64,000 nt of DNA from Onthophagus taurus (taxonomy: Eukaryota; Arthropoda; Insecta; Coleoptera; Scarabaeidae): the NCBI RefSeq assembly GCF_036711975.1, contig NC_091971.1, forward strand, positions 3,293,501 through 3,357,500. The letters are read 5' to 3'. The position numbers and the translations under genes are program-made. Shown piece after piece: positions 22,701 to 34,352 of this stretch. The notes under the pieces were generated by a model. That model was not told where the DNA came from. It saw only the letters and a program-made list of their open reading frames with translations, and made no database searches. Each line of letters starts with the position of its first letter. Positions within the stretch are counted from its first letter, which is position 1.

Positions 22701-23781
22701 GGATCCTTCAAGAAATTAATTTTATATCGAATTTTGAAAATTATCGATGAAAATTGCAACATCGAAAATTTTATCAAAACTTCAAATATTGTTTTCTCAA
22801 AAACTAAAGGTCATTTTTCAAAAGGGGTTGGTTCATTGGAAAGAGGACACTTTTATTAACACTTTGGGAAATTTTCATACTTATATTCCAAGAACTGGAT
22901 TTTATACGAATTTTTAAAACTTAACCGGCGAAAATTACAAAATTCGAAAAAATTTTCGATCATTTCAAAAATTTATTTCTCAAAAACTAAAAGCGATTTT
23001 TCAAAACGGCTTGTTGCATTAAAAAGAGGATGCTTTAATTAATAATTAGCGATATTTCCACAAGGATCCTTCAAGAAATTAATTTTATATCGAATTTTGA
23101 AAATTATCGATGAAAATTGCAACATCGAAAATTTTATCAAAACTTCAAATATTGTTTTCAGAAAAACTAAAAATTATTTTTCAAAACGGGTTGGTTTATT
23201 GGAAAGAGGACACTTTTATTAACATTTTGGAAAATTTTCATACTCATATTCCAAGAAATGGATTTTATACGAATTTTTAAAACTTAATCGGCGAAAATTG
23301 CAAAATTCGATAAAATTTTCGATTATTTCAAAAATTTATTTCTCAAAAACTAAAAGCGATTTTTCAAAACGGCTTGTTGCATTAAAAAGAGGATACTTTA
23401 ATTAATAATTGGTGACATTTCCATAAGGATCCTTCAAGAAATTAATTTTATATCGAATTTTGAAAATTATCGATGAAAATTGCAACATCGAAAATTTTAT
23501 CAAAATTTCAAATATTGTTTTCTCAAAAACTAAAGGTCATTTTTCAAAACGGGTTGGTTCAAATGGTTCATTGGAAAGAGGACACTTTTATTAACACTTT
23601 GGGAAATTTTCATACTTATATTCCAAGAACTGGATTTTATACGAATTTTTAAAACTTAATCGGCGAAAATTGCAAAATTCGAAAAAAAATTCGATTATTT
23701 CAAAAATTTATTTCTCAAGAACTAAAAGTGATTTTTCAAAACGGCTTTTTGCATTAAAAAGAGGATACTTTAATTAATAAT
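19760..23781. repeat. 363-bp dimeric satellite, about 11 copies
   Basis: The landmark before TTCAAGAAAT recurs at 19798, 20161, 20524, 20887, 21250, 21612, 21975, 22338, 22701, 23064 and 23427, a spacing of 362-363 bp. Each unit consists of two diverged halves of ~181 bp: half A starts GAGGACACTTTTATTAACAC, half B starts GAGGATGCTTTAATTAATAA, and both contain TTCTCAAAAACTAAA followed by TTTTTCAAAACGG. A variant (ACTGATATTCCAAGAACTCG) recurs exactly three units apart (near 20700 and 21790), so a further level of order exists. The satellite is non-coding; the open frame at 21232-21465 is incidental. Confidence 0.95.
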
Positions 23782-23785
23782 CGAA

Positions 23786-23923
23786 AGTGATAACAGTGAC
23801 AGTTCTGTTAATAATGAATGTGATGATAAATTACAAGCGAAGAGAAGAAAACTAGACGAAAGTTCAATTCAAGCCAAGAGCTGCATAAATCAAGTCATAA
23901 AATACTGTCCATCAATATAAATT
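23786..23923 (+). pseudogene. Coding-like relic beside satellite
   Basis: Immediately after the last satellite unit an open frame ending in TAA at about 23919 reads as a Ser/Asp-rich stretch, a basic nuclear-localisation-like KRRKLDESS, then INQVIKYCPSI. It has no start codon here, because the satellite occupies its 5' side. The composition resembles the N-terminal part of transposases or nuclear proteins, but I cannot name the family. Confidence 0.35.
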
Positions 23924-26532
23924 GCATTCTTTGCCATTAACTTATCTCTGGAATAAATTTTGAAGTTACCTAAAAGTTAGCAGTTAGGAGTAGTCGTAAC
24001 CAAACAAGGAAATGTGACTTCAACTTCATCATTATAGAATCTAAATCCTTGATGACTATAACGAGAAGGAGCAGAAAGAGTCTTCTTTAAGTAGTTGTGG
24101 AATGAACGTCCGTAATGAAAGACCTTTTTCATGTCAAAACATAACAAAGTTTGCCACTAATACTAAATATATAGTATTATTAAAATTTTAAGACGTCATT
24201 AAATATTTTTAACAACACCTTTACAAAGTCCATTTTCCATCTGACACATCCATTTGGTATACGAAACAATTCCCTTCAGTTAATGCACGTAATCGTCATT
24301 CTCATAATCTCTGGTATTTTTCGGGTGGGATTGGTCGTATCGTAAGCTGAATTCTTGACAATGACAGATCGGTCACGCAAATTACCCACTAACACGCTAC
24401 ATCCACCTAACTACCCCGCTTTTTTTTTTATTTCTGCCTTGTCGCTTTCTGTGCCGTATTGTAGAATACACAAAGAAAAGCAATTTTTCATCGTACATCG
24501 TCGTCCTAATTGAATTTAAATACGACCAAGCGTACACGAAACCGAACCAGAACCGATAATGAAAAAAGGGATAAAGAAATCAACTTGACAGTTGGTTATG
24601 TTATAACGAAGAAGAAAACGTACAACTTTTATCGTTATCTATTTGAGAATAGATAACCGGTTGTGTGGTATTTGGACTCGTTTTCAATCGGTGCATTTAT
24701 TTGTTACCTGGTTTGTATGCAGAAGGCGATAAGAAGACAAGGTGACGATTTCAGTTATTTTTTTTTTATTTAGGATTGTGAGTCCAACAATGAGATAATG
24801 ATCGAAATTTCGTTTGAAGACGTCATTTTACTAATATTTACTTTGAAAATGACGATCAAACAAGAATCGAGATAAATTTATCTTAAAATGGTTTGATTGA
24901 TGTTTTATTCCTCCTCAGAAGACCCCGACTATTTACACGTCACGTTTTGAAAAATTATTTCCTCTCGACAGCCCGTTTTACTCTTATTATTTGTTTAATC
25001 GACCCAATATCCTGTTTTAATTGTTCTTCTTTGATGTCGCGCCGGAACATATTTAAACCTATTTTTCACATGATTTAACCGCATTCTAAGTGTCTTACGT
25101 TACAACGTTACGTTAACATAATTTTTTTGTGTTATTTTTTTATCTGATTTTTTTTTATATTATTTTATAATACCGCCTGCTGACCGCATATAAAGATAAT
25201 TAGATCGCTCGATAAGATACATATTCGATTTACATCCTGTTTTATCGGAATACCTATCTTCGACGTTGCTACACGTCGTTCTGGTATAAGATACCAAAGA
25301 GGTCGATGGAATTTATATTTTAGATCATAACCGACTTTATTACGTAAGAAAGAAACTTCTTTTTCTTTTAGATTACTAAATCGAATTCAATTCTGTCTTT
25401 CTTTGAGATTACTCAATTAAACGGCTTTAAATGGACGCAACGGCTCCGTCAATTCAGGTTCCGGTAATGGCACCTTTAAGGGTTTAAAGTCTGCGATTTA
25501 ATACACGTTTATACGGTCGAAACCCGTAGTCAGGCGGAGAGATTGCCTCCTGGGAATCTTTAATCCACAGCCGCAAACTGCGAATGAGGCATTTTTTATA
25601 TGCTTTACTCGTTTTTAATTGCGTCATGTGTGCCCACTTCGAATGGATGAATTCGTATTCCTGAACATGTGGTGGACGGGAATATTAAGGTAATGTTGTA
25701 TTTTGTGTTAAATCGCCGAGAATTTATCGTAAATTATTGAACAATGTGGTTGTGAGATCGTTGCAAAGATTATAACACCTGTGTGTCACTTAATTCTTGT
25801 AAGTACATTTTGCAATAACTTACATAGCGATCGTTATCTTATAGATAATAGTGATTTTCGTATTGGTATAATTCAAGTTAACCTTTAAGACCTTCATTAT
25901 AATTCGCCACACAAAGTACCGCAATACAACAATCTCCCACCGCAAGTGCGTGTCCACGAATATAATCCACCTGTGTGTCCACACGTATTTCGTATTAAAG
26001 TCGGACATTTCAAACAACGACACCGTTTTACCACCGTGGATTACCTCTGCTCGGTGGTTTTTCACTTGTAGTGAAATAGAAATGAAGAATGTGCGCGGGT
26101 ATAACGCATTCAAAATGAGAGATAGAGAGAAAACTTAGTACTTACTTCGTGCGGGTGAGATCAAAAGAAGTGGAAAAAAGAACGTAAGGGAAAAAGAACC
26201 ACACCTGAGCGAGACGCCGGACTTCGGACTCATCCTTTGAAATTGCCAGTTGAAAAGAACTTTGAGTTTACACGGCGGCTTCCTCTGGGAAATCGCTTCA
26301 AAGGGGGAGCAAACACTGCTGAAGAAGACGTCGCGTGTATGTTGTAAGGTGGATGCTCATTAGTATTCTAGTACCTCGATCAAAGATTTAATTAGTAACA
26401 AGGAGGTTCGTTTCGTTTAAAGTGACACTAAATTGTAATTGAATTTTTTCTGCTTCTAAAAGCGAATTTCTCTTAAGATGCAATATACATAAATATATTT
26501 CCATAAAAACCAGGGTTACTTTGTTCCATATA
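23924..26532. other. Non-coding unique sequence
   Basis: No gene that I can support. GC-richer patches at about 25430-25690 and 26130-26350 lack splice-bounded coding frames. The mirrored open frames at 25820-26138 overlap on opposite strands and look incidental. Confidence 0.4.
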
Positions 26533-26699
26533 AAATGTGTTGCATATTTTTATTGAATTAAAACTAGAACTACTACTAGACCTAGAACTAGAAAGTTTCT
26601 GGTGTAGAGACTGATTTTAGGTCTAGTATTAGTTCTAGTTTTGCCCTAGCACTGTCACTAGAACTAACACTACACCTAGAACTAGCAATATTCTATTTT
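26533..26699. repeat. CTAG hairpin repeat, left border of 181-bp array
   Basis: Begins with the family edge GCATATTTTTATTGAATTAAAAC, then CTAGAACTACTACTAGACC and related blocks, without a well-preserved GGGTTTAGCCG core. It runs straight into the first satellite monomer. Confidence 0.7.
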
Positions 26700-29600
26700 A
26701 TGAAGATGTTTAAAATAATTAAGTTCAAAGATATATAATATCTCAAGAACTAAAAAATATTTTGAGAAACGGTCTTTTGCGTTGAAAAGCTGATACTTTC
26801 TTCTATGATTCTTAAAAATTATATAGCAGTATCTTTAACGATTAATTTTTGACGATTTTTTGAACATGATTAAGTTAATTAAGTTCGAAAATAAAAATTG
26901 ATTGAGTTTAAAAAATTAATATCTCAAGAATTAAAACATATTTTGAAAAACGGTCTTTTTCGTTGAAAAGCTGATACTTTCTTCTATAATTCTTAAAAAT
27001 TATATAGCGGTATCTTTAACGATGAATTTTTGACGATTTTTTGAAGATGATTAAGTTAATTAAGTTCGAAAATAAAAATTGATTGAGTTTAAAAAATTAA
27101 TATCTCAAGAATTAAAAGATATTTTGAAAAACGGTCTTTTTCGTTGAAAAGCTGATACTTTCTCCTATAATTCTTAAAAATTATATAGCGGTATCTTTAA
27201 CGATTTTTTGAAGATGATTAAGTTAATCAAGTTCAAAGATAAAAATTGATTGAGTTTAAAAAGTTAATATCTCAAGAACTAAAAGATATTTTGAAAAACG
27301 GTCTTTTTCGTTGAAAAGCTGATACTTTCTCCTATAATTCTTAAAAATTATATAGCGGTATCTTTAACGATTAATTTTTGACGATTTTTTGAAGATGTAA
27401 AATAAGTAAGTTCAAAGATAAAAATTGATAGAGTTTAAAAAGTTAATATCTCAAGAATTAAAAGATATTTTGAAAAACGGTCTTTTTTGTTGAAAAGCTG
27501 ATACTTTCTCCTATAATTCATAAAAATTATATAGCGGTATCTTTAAAGATGAATTTTTGACGATTTTTTGAAGATGATTAAGTTAATTAATTTCAAAGAT
27601 AAAAATTGATTGAGTTTAAAAAATTAATATCTCAAGAACTAAAAGATATTTTGAAAAACGGTCTTGTTCGTTGAAAAGCTGATACTTTCTCCTATAATTC
27701 TTAAAAATTATATAGCGGTATCTTTAACGATGAATTTTTGACGATTTCTTGAAGATGATTAAGTTAATCAAGTTCAAAGATAACAATTGATTGAGTTCAA
27801 AAAGTTAATATCTCAAGAACTAAAAGATATTTAGAAAAACGGTCTTTTTCGTTGAAAAGCTGATACTTTCTTCTATAATTCTTAAAAATTATATAGCGGT
27901 ATCTTTAACGATGAATTTTTGACGATTTTTTGAACATGATTAAGTTAATCAAGTTCAAAGATAAAAATTGATTGAGTTTAAAAAATTAATATCTCAAGAA
28001 CTAAAAGATATTTTGAAAAATGGTATTTTTCGTTGAAAAGCTGATACTTTCTCCTATAATTCTTAAAAATTATATAGCGGTATTTTTAGCAATGAATTCT
28101 TGACGATTTTTTGAAGATGATTAAGTTAATTAAGTTGAAAGATAAAAATTGATTGAGTTTAAAAAATTAATATCTCAAGAACTAAAAGATATTTTGAAAA
28201 ATTGTCTTTTTCGTTGAAAAGCTGATACTTTCTCCTATAATTCTTAAAAATTATATAGCGGTATCTTTAACGATGAATTTTTGACGATTTTTTGAAGATG
28301 ATTAAGTTAATCAAGTTCAAAGATAAAAATTGATTGAGTTTAAAAAATTAATATCTCAAGAATTAAAACATATTTTGAAAAACGGTCTTTTTCGTTGAAA
28401 AGCTGATACTTTCTTCTATAATTCTTAAAAATTATATAGCGGTATCTTTAACGATGAATTTTTGACGATTTTTTGAAGATGATTAAGTTAATTAAGTTCG
28501 AAAATAAAAATTGATTGAGTTTAAAAAATTAATATCTCAAGAATTAAAAGATATTTTGAAAAACGGTCTTTTTTGTTGAAAAGCTGATACTTTCTCCTAT
28601 AATTCATAAAAATTATATAGCGGTATCTTTAAAGATGAATTTTTGACGATTTTTTGAAGATGATTAAGTTAATTAATTTCAAAGATAAAAATTGATTGAG
28701 TTTAAAAAATTAATATCTCAAGAACTAAAAGATATTTTGAAAAACGGTCTTGTTCGTTGAAAAGCTAATACTTTCTCCTATAATTCATAAAAATTATATA
28801 GCGGTATCTTTAAAGATGAATTTTTGACGATTTTTTGAAGATGATTAAGTTAATTAAGTTCGAAAATAAAAATTGATTGAGTTTAAAAAATTAATATCTC
28901 AAGAATTAAAACATATTTTGAAAAACGGTCTTTTTCGTTGAAAAGCTGATACTTTCTCCTATAATTCTTAAAATTTATATAGCGGTATTTTTAACGATGA
29001 ATTTTTGACGATTTTTTGAAGATGATTAAATTAATCAAGTTCAAAGATAAAAATTGATTTAGTTTAAAAAATTAATATCTCAAGAACTAAAAGATATTTT
29101 GAAAAACGGTCTTTTTCGTTGAAAAGCTAATACTTTCTCCTATAATTCTTGAAAATTATATAGCGGTATCTTTAACGATTAATTTTTGACGATTTTTTGA
29201 AGATGCTTAAAATAAGTAAGTTCAAAGATAAAAATTGATTGAGTTTAAAAAATTAATATCTCAAGAACTAAAAGATATTTTGAAAAACGGTCTTTTTCGT
29301 TGAAAAGCTGATACTTTCTCCTATAATTCTTAAAAATTATATAGCGGTATCTTTAACGATGAATTTTTGACGATTTTTTGAAGATGATTAAGTTAATTAA
29401 GTTCGAAAATAAAAATTGATTGAGTTTAAAAAATTAATATCTCAAGAATTAAAACATATTTTGAAAAACGGTCTTTTTCGTTGAAAAGCTGATACTTTCT
29501 TCTATAATTCTTAAAAATTATATAGCGGTATCTTTAACGATGAATTTTTGACGATTTTTTGAAGATGATTAAGTTAATTAAGTTCGAAAATAAAAATTGA

Positions 29601-30463
29601 TTGAGTTTAAAAAATTAATATCTCAAGAATTAAAAGATATTTTGAAAAACGGTCTTTTTCGTTGAAAAGCTGATACTTTCTTCTATAATTCTTAAAAATT
29701 ATATAGCGGTATCTTTAACGATGAATTTTTGACGATTTTTTGAAGATGATTAAGTTAATTAAGTTCAAAAATAAAAATTGATTGAGTTTAAAAAATTAAT
29801 ATCTCAAGAACTAAAAGATATTTTGAAAAACGATCTTGTTCGTTGAAAAGCTGATACTTTCTCCTATAATTCTTAAAAATTATATAGCGATATCTTTAAC
29901 GATTAATTTTTGACGATTTTTTGAAGATGATTAAGTTAATCAAGTTCAAAGATAAAAATTGATTGAGTTTAAAAAGTTAATATCTCAAGAACTAAAAGAT
30001 ATTTTGAAAAACGGTCTTTTTCGTTGAAAAGCTGATACTTTCTCCTATAATTCTTAAAAATTATATAGCAGTATCTTTAACGATGAATTTTTGACGATTT
30101 TTTGAAGATGATTAAGTTAATCAAGTTCAAAGATAAAAATTGATTGAGTTTAAAAAATTAATATCTCAAGAATTAAAAGATATTTTGAAAAACGGTCTTT
30201 TTCGTTGAAAAGCTGATACTTTCTTCTATAATTCTTAAAAATTATATAGCGGTATCTTTAACGATTAATTTTTGACGATTTTTTGAAGATGATTAAGTTC
30301 AAAGATAAAAATTGATTGACTTTAAAAAATTAATATCTCAAGAACTAAAAGATATTTTGAAAAACGGTCTTTTTCGTTGAAAAGCTGATACTTTCTCCTA
30401 TAATTCATAAATATTATATAGTGGTATCTTTAACGATGAATTTTTGACGATTTTTTGAAGATG
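26700..30463. repeat. 181-bp satellite, about 21 monomers
   Basis: Landmark GTTGAAAAGCTGATACTTTC recurs every 181 bp (26781, 26962, 27143, then after 167- and 179-bp units at 27310 and 27489, and regularly to 30204; last spacing 172). Monomers contain ATATCTCAAGAACTAAAAGA, TATTTTGAAAAACGGTCTTT, TATATAGCGGTATCTTTAAC and GACGATTTTTTGAAGATG. The CTCAAGAACTAAAAGATATT block with the following GAAAAACGG and GTTGAAAAG aligns with both halves of the 363-bp satellite at 19.8-23.8 kb, so they share ancestry. Confidence 0.95.
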
Positions 30464-30600
30464 GAACTAGAATCATTCGAGTTTAGCCGTCTTGAAAGAC
30501 GTGTGGCTAAACCTGACTGTTTCTAGTTCTAAGTCTAGTGTTAGTTCCAGTTTTAATTGTTATTCAGCGTTAGGTTGTGGTATATTTTTATTGAACGAAA
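30464..30600. repeat. CTAG hairpin repeat, right border of 181-bp array
   Basis: The last monomer ends GAAGATG and the hairpin begins at once: AACTAGAATCATTCGAGTTT, GCCG, loop TCTTGAAAGACGTGT, GGCTAAACC, then TTTCTAGTTCTAAGTCTAGT. It ends with the family edge GTTATTCAGCGTTAGGTTGT and ATATTTTTATTGAA. Confidence 0.82.
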
Positions 30601-31569
30601 AGTAGTTTCGCTGTTTGGTTACTGCATTCGTATATTGCGAGTTACATGAAATTCCCGATATATGGTTTAGTCACATATCACATAACTAAAAATGTATTTC
30701 TCTTTAATTTTTAATCAACTTGATTAATTAATAAGATTAATCAACAACATTAAGTATTAAACCCAAACGTTGATTTATTTCATTCGCGTTCCAATCTCAT
30801 AACTCCGAGCACACGAAGCGTAATAGTTTTTAATGAGACGTCGCAAGAAGCTTGTCTCTATCGCAAGTCATTTCGTTGCCCATCACGCAAGACTCCAAGT
30901 ACGATTATAATTGATGCGATTTTACTGTCTAGACGTCAAGTACACAATTGAGAAATATATTTGAACGTTAATTTAACAATAATGTGTCAACTAACACGGT
31001 TAGTTATAAAGCTACTTTCCCTTCTTATAAAGAGATGAAGATGATTACGTGCAAAGTGGAAATGAAAGTTTTTAGAGAAAGCTGTATGTTTCTTTGATGA
31101 TACGATTTCTTGTAATTGTAATAATATCAGTGGTTAAACTAATATAAAAATACATAAAAGAAAAATAAAATCTCACATCTTTTATTTAGTCTTTAGCGCC
31201 ATCTGGTGAAATCTGTTATCAGTAAAAGAAATGTTTTGTTTTGAAGATATCGTTTTGTTAAATGCAGAAAAATAACTATGTCCTGGACCGTTGACGCTTT
31301 TTTCTTGGTATGGTCAATACAAGACACACACACAAACCTATTATAAAAGTGGTAGACCGTATCTGATTGATTTAGTCAGTGTGACTTGGACAATAATAGC
31401 CGATGCATCAGCAACTAATAGACGAGGGTAGTTTCCTATTGTACTCGATTTAACGGCGTCGAAAACCATTGTCATACTGAAACGGTATCTATTGTGTAGC
31501 ACCGATGAGGAAGATACCTAATTATTAGAATGAACTTATTTTTCTTATTAATATTTAAATTATCTTTTA
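30601..31569. other. Non-coding sequence
   Basis: AT-rich, no open frame, hairpin repeat or satellite recognised. It separates the satellite block from the protease cluster. Confidence 0.4.
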
Positions 31570-32160
31570 TGTCTGAATTTATTTTGTTTAGACAAAAATG
31601 ATATTGCGACAAAAATATTTTTTTTGTTGTTGGTGTGTAAAACTCCTGATATAATCAAAGGTAATTGATTGTTGTATAAAGCTGGACTACATAAATCTCC
31701 CTTAAACAAAAAACTTTATACGGCCGCTGTTTGTTGGCATTAACGTACCCATAACCATATATGCATAACCAACCACCAACAGGTGGAATTATATTTGTGT
31801 AATTAATAGTATCAACTTGATTGTTTAAATCAACATTTTGTCCTCGTCGTATTTAGGATGATATCGTATCGATTTCGCTTTATGCCCAACAAATATCAAC
31901 GCATTGACCGGCAGTTATAACTTTATTTTATCCAACTAGAGTTCCTCCACAAGTGTTATCACCGCATAAAACGAAAACATAAAAGTTTGCATAAGAAATA
32001 TCGATGCTGTAATCATTTCTAATTCATTTATTATATAAGGATCATTATGGTGATATCTTGTAGAATTATTTTCGTTTTCGGTGTAAACTAAAATGAATAA
32101 GAGTAAAATAAGAATAAGTTACCTGATTTTATGTTTAATTATTAACCATTTAAGTTTCTT
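31570..32160 (-). pseudogene. S1 serine protease pseudogene
   Basis: Minus-strand remains of a gene closely related to the intact neighbour at 32.4-33.4 kb. The last exon (starting at 31700 after an AG) reads GDLCSPALYNNQLPLIISG, where the neighbour has GDSGGPALYNNQL, so the catalytic Ser and the oxyanion-loop glycines are gone. Upstream (31736-32090) pieces such as YHPKYDED, NNQVDTINYTNIIPPVGGW-like sequence and CGGTLVG are recognisable but scattered over frames with stops, and the His box is changed (AGQC for AAHC). The promoter-like block CTATGACCTTAGA at 32282 is also duplicated at 33474, above the intact gene. It is a dead tandem duplicate. Confidence 0.85.
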
Positions 32161-32430
32161 TAATTATTCATCAGCTTACTTTCACTGATTATGTTAAAAT
32201 ATATTTAGTTGTGCAAAATAAACAAGCAAGAAATAACCTTAAAACAATAAATTTCAATACTTCTAACGATTCCGATATTTTTCTATGACCTTAGACTACA
32301 TAGCTTGATTGTTATAAATATAAAGGTATTTACGTTATTATTTGAAATAATAATACAAACTTCCGGATTGAAAAACTACTTTAATTTTGCATAAAAATAA
32401 ATTCGAAGTATTCGCGAATACAAATTAAAA

Positions 32431-33395
32431 TTAAGGGGCATATTTACGAATAAACTTCATTACTTCTGGATGAGCTACCGCGACAAAACAATTCGTTAGA
32501 GGGGTATTACCGCAATGGGTATATCCTGATATTACCCCAACTAATTGATTGTTGTATAATGCGGGACCTCCCGAATCTCCCTTTAAATAAAAAAAATTAA
32601 TATAAAATCTAAAATATAGAAAAACCTTGATATAACGGATTGCATAAACATAACATTTATATTTATATTTAAATATAGTGAGGTCCGTTATACCGAGGTT
32701 TTATTGTATAAAAAAAACTTACTGGTAAAGCACTAGAACCAAATTGTGCTTGTGTAAGTATTAATGTACCTTTAACATCAATAATATTTGCAGCACCTTT
32801 TTGTAAATTATTTGGCCTCTCTTTATTAAGATTAATAAGCCCGTAACCATATATACATAACCATCCACCAACGGGTGGAATTATATTTGCGTAATTAATC
32901 GTACCAACTTTATAATTCAACTCAACATTTTGTTTAAGTGTAGCTACAGCTATATCGTAAGGACGACTACCAGCGTACTTAGGATGAATCTTGATTGATT
33001 TAGCTTTGTACTTCTTAGCTACCGAAAGTTCCGAAAGGGAATTCAATCCAACTGTGAACTCAAATTGGCGAAAATTACAACTATCGACGCAATGGGCGGC
33101 TGTTATAACTTTGTTTCGTCTCACCAATGTGCCTCCGCAGCTTTTGTGAGGACATGAAACGTAAATGTAAAAGTTTGCGTAAGCGATATCGATGGTGTAT
33201 CCATTTCCTATTCGTTTATCGTCCGTAATGAATGAGACATTTTCGTAGGATTCAAACGGGAAAATTATGGTGGAGTTATTCTTAATTTGAGATTGTGCTA
33301 ATAATTACGATTAAAAAATTATAATTAAATTAACGAAATAAATGTTACTTACCTGTTGTTACAAACAACAAGAATGCTAAATATATGGTGTACAT
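32431..33395 (-). CDS. Secreted S1 serine protease, chymotrypsin-like fold (255 aa)
   Basis: Three exons on the minus strand: 33395-33353, 33297-32723 and 32580-32431, with GT/AG borders (donors GTAAGT at both) joining in frame to 255 residues. Residues 1-17 are a signal peptide (MYTIYLAFLLFVTTAQS). A short pro-region ends DDKR before the mature start IGNG. The triad is complete: His in ITAAHC, Asp in RPYDIAVATL, Ser in GDSGGP at the start of the last exon. Unusual features: the residue aligned with Cys191 is Leu (ALPGDSGGP), position 189 is Ser by my alignment, and the usual Ser-Trp-Gly of the S1 entrance is SGY. It probably acts outside the cell (gut or haemolymph), with altered specificity. 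A paralogous gene lies 1 kb upstream in the same direction. Start chosen for the signal peptide and the matching exon layout of the paralog. Confidence 0.9.
32621..32702. mobile_element. 82-bp pogo-like mini-MITE in protease intron 2
   Basis: Ends AAAACCTTGATATAACGGA and the complement of AAAACCTCGGTATAACGGA form a 19-bp imperfect inverted repeat around a ~44-bp AT-rich core. The CCTCGATATAACGGA type of terminus is common in pogo/Tigger-like elements (family knowledge). It makes up most of this intron. Confidence 0.6.
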
Positions 33396-33577
33396 ATTGA
33401 AATTGTTTTTAAAACGAGGTATATGTTATAAAAGCTATGAATATCTATGATTGTATCGGTGAAGTTGTTTTTCTATGACCTTAGAGGACATACCAAACAT
33501 GATTGTTATTATAATTACGAAAGTATTTGCGTAGTACTTGAATAAAAATGTAAAGTAAAGTTTTTAGAAGAAGATTA

Positions 33578-33736
33578 TTTAATTTCCTTAGTATCACTTA
33601 AATCAGTTTCCACTGGAAGCGTAATGATTGAATCATTTTCAATAGAAAAATCAGAAAACACTAATATTAATATAATTATTGTAATACCTGTGGTTAAGCA
33701 CAAGAAGAACGTTAAACTAAAACTTCCGGGGTTCAT
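33578..33736 (-). pseudogene. 5' relic of a fourth S1 protease (53-codon open frame)
   Basis: ATG at 33736 starts MNPGSFSLTFFLCLTT, like the signal peptide of the 34.4-35.3 kb gene (MNNSFYFMVSLCLTL). A GT at the same place and an AG followed by TGTTTTCT match that gene's intron 1 and exon 2 start. Read through or spliced, the frame stays open and ends after VETDLSDTKEIK at about 33578, with no protease domain following. A TATA-like box at 33781-33787 sits ~45 bp upstream, as in the intact gene. It is therefore a truncated paralog, possibly still transcribed as a small secreted peptide. The latter is speculation. Confidence 0.6.
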
Positions 33737-33780
33737 GTTGACTTTTTTTTAATAATGATTTGCTTAACAAAAACCTTACA

Positions 33781-33787
33781 TTATATA
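33781..33787 (-). promoter_or_regulatory. TATA box of the protease relic
   Basis: Minus-strand CCATCTATATAATG lies ~45 bp above the relic's ATG. The same CCATCTATATAA sits at the same distance above the intact gene at 35.3 kb, and the sequence above both (TTTGCATAA, AGAAATCTTATT-like) is also shared. Confidence 0.6.
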
Positions 33788-33789
33788 GA

Positions 33790-34352
33790 TGGCGAAAAAA
33801 TTTTTGCATAAAAAAGTGATTACTTAACTTTTTTTCACAGAAGTCTTATTAGTATTACCACTATTACCTTAAGAATTTAAATTTATGTAAAATTTTGAAA
33901 AAGAAATCATTAGTTAGGTGATTTTAAAATTAATCATTTTTAAAAATGCACCGATGACGTTAAGCAGCATAATGGCATGTTAACGTTGAATTTTATATAT
34001 GTCTGCATTGCTAATTTCAAAACCAGCTCGTGGAAAACAAATTTCCCATAATATGCATTAAAAAGAATAACAAACATTCTAATTTTCGCTGCTAAATGAT
34101 TCTGCAAAACATTCGGGTTTATTCATCTACATTTTCATTTAATCTGACGTTAATCTCGGATTAACGATCGATTACCAAAAAATTAACCTGACGTTAAGCC
34201 TCAATTATGATTTTAGTGTTTTCAATCAAGTAAAATAATGATATTGATGAGAAAAACATTCTAATAAATAAATAATGTTTGTTATATATCACACTTTATT
34301 TCTATTAAAGATATTAATAAAGATTAATAACAAATATATTGATATGTGAAAA
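33790..34352. other. Intergenic sequence between proteases
   Basis: AT-rich. Its first ~110 bp are homologous to the promoter-distal region of the 35.3 kb gene. The rest shows no gene, apart from small inverted matches around CTGACGTTAATCTCGGATTAACG (34145-34200). Confidence 0.4.

Noticed and set aside
25820..26138. Overlapping plus and minus open frames (97 and 62 codons)
   Set aside because: Antisense images of each other in unique AT-rich DNA, no motif, no splice-site support.
12220..30463. Regular direct repeats that could be mistaken for a CRISPR array
   Set aside because: Periods of 181, 272 and 363 bp with no short repeat/unique spacer alternation and no cas genes. The setting is an insect nuclear genome with spliced genes.
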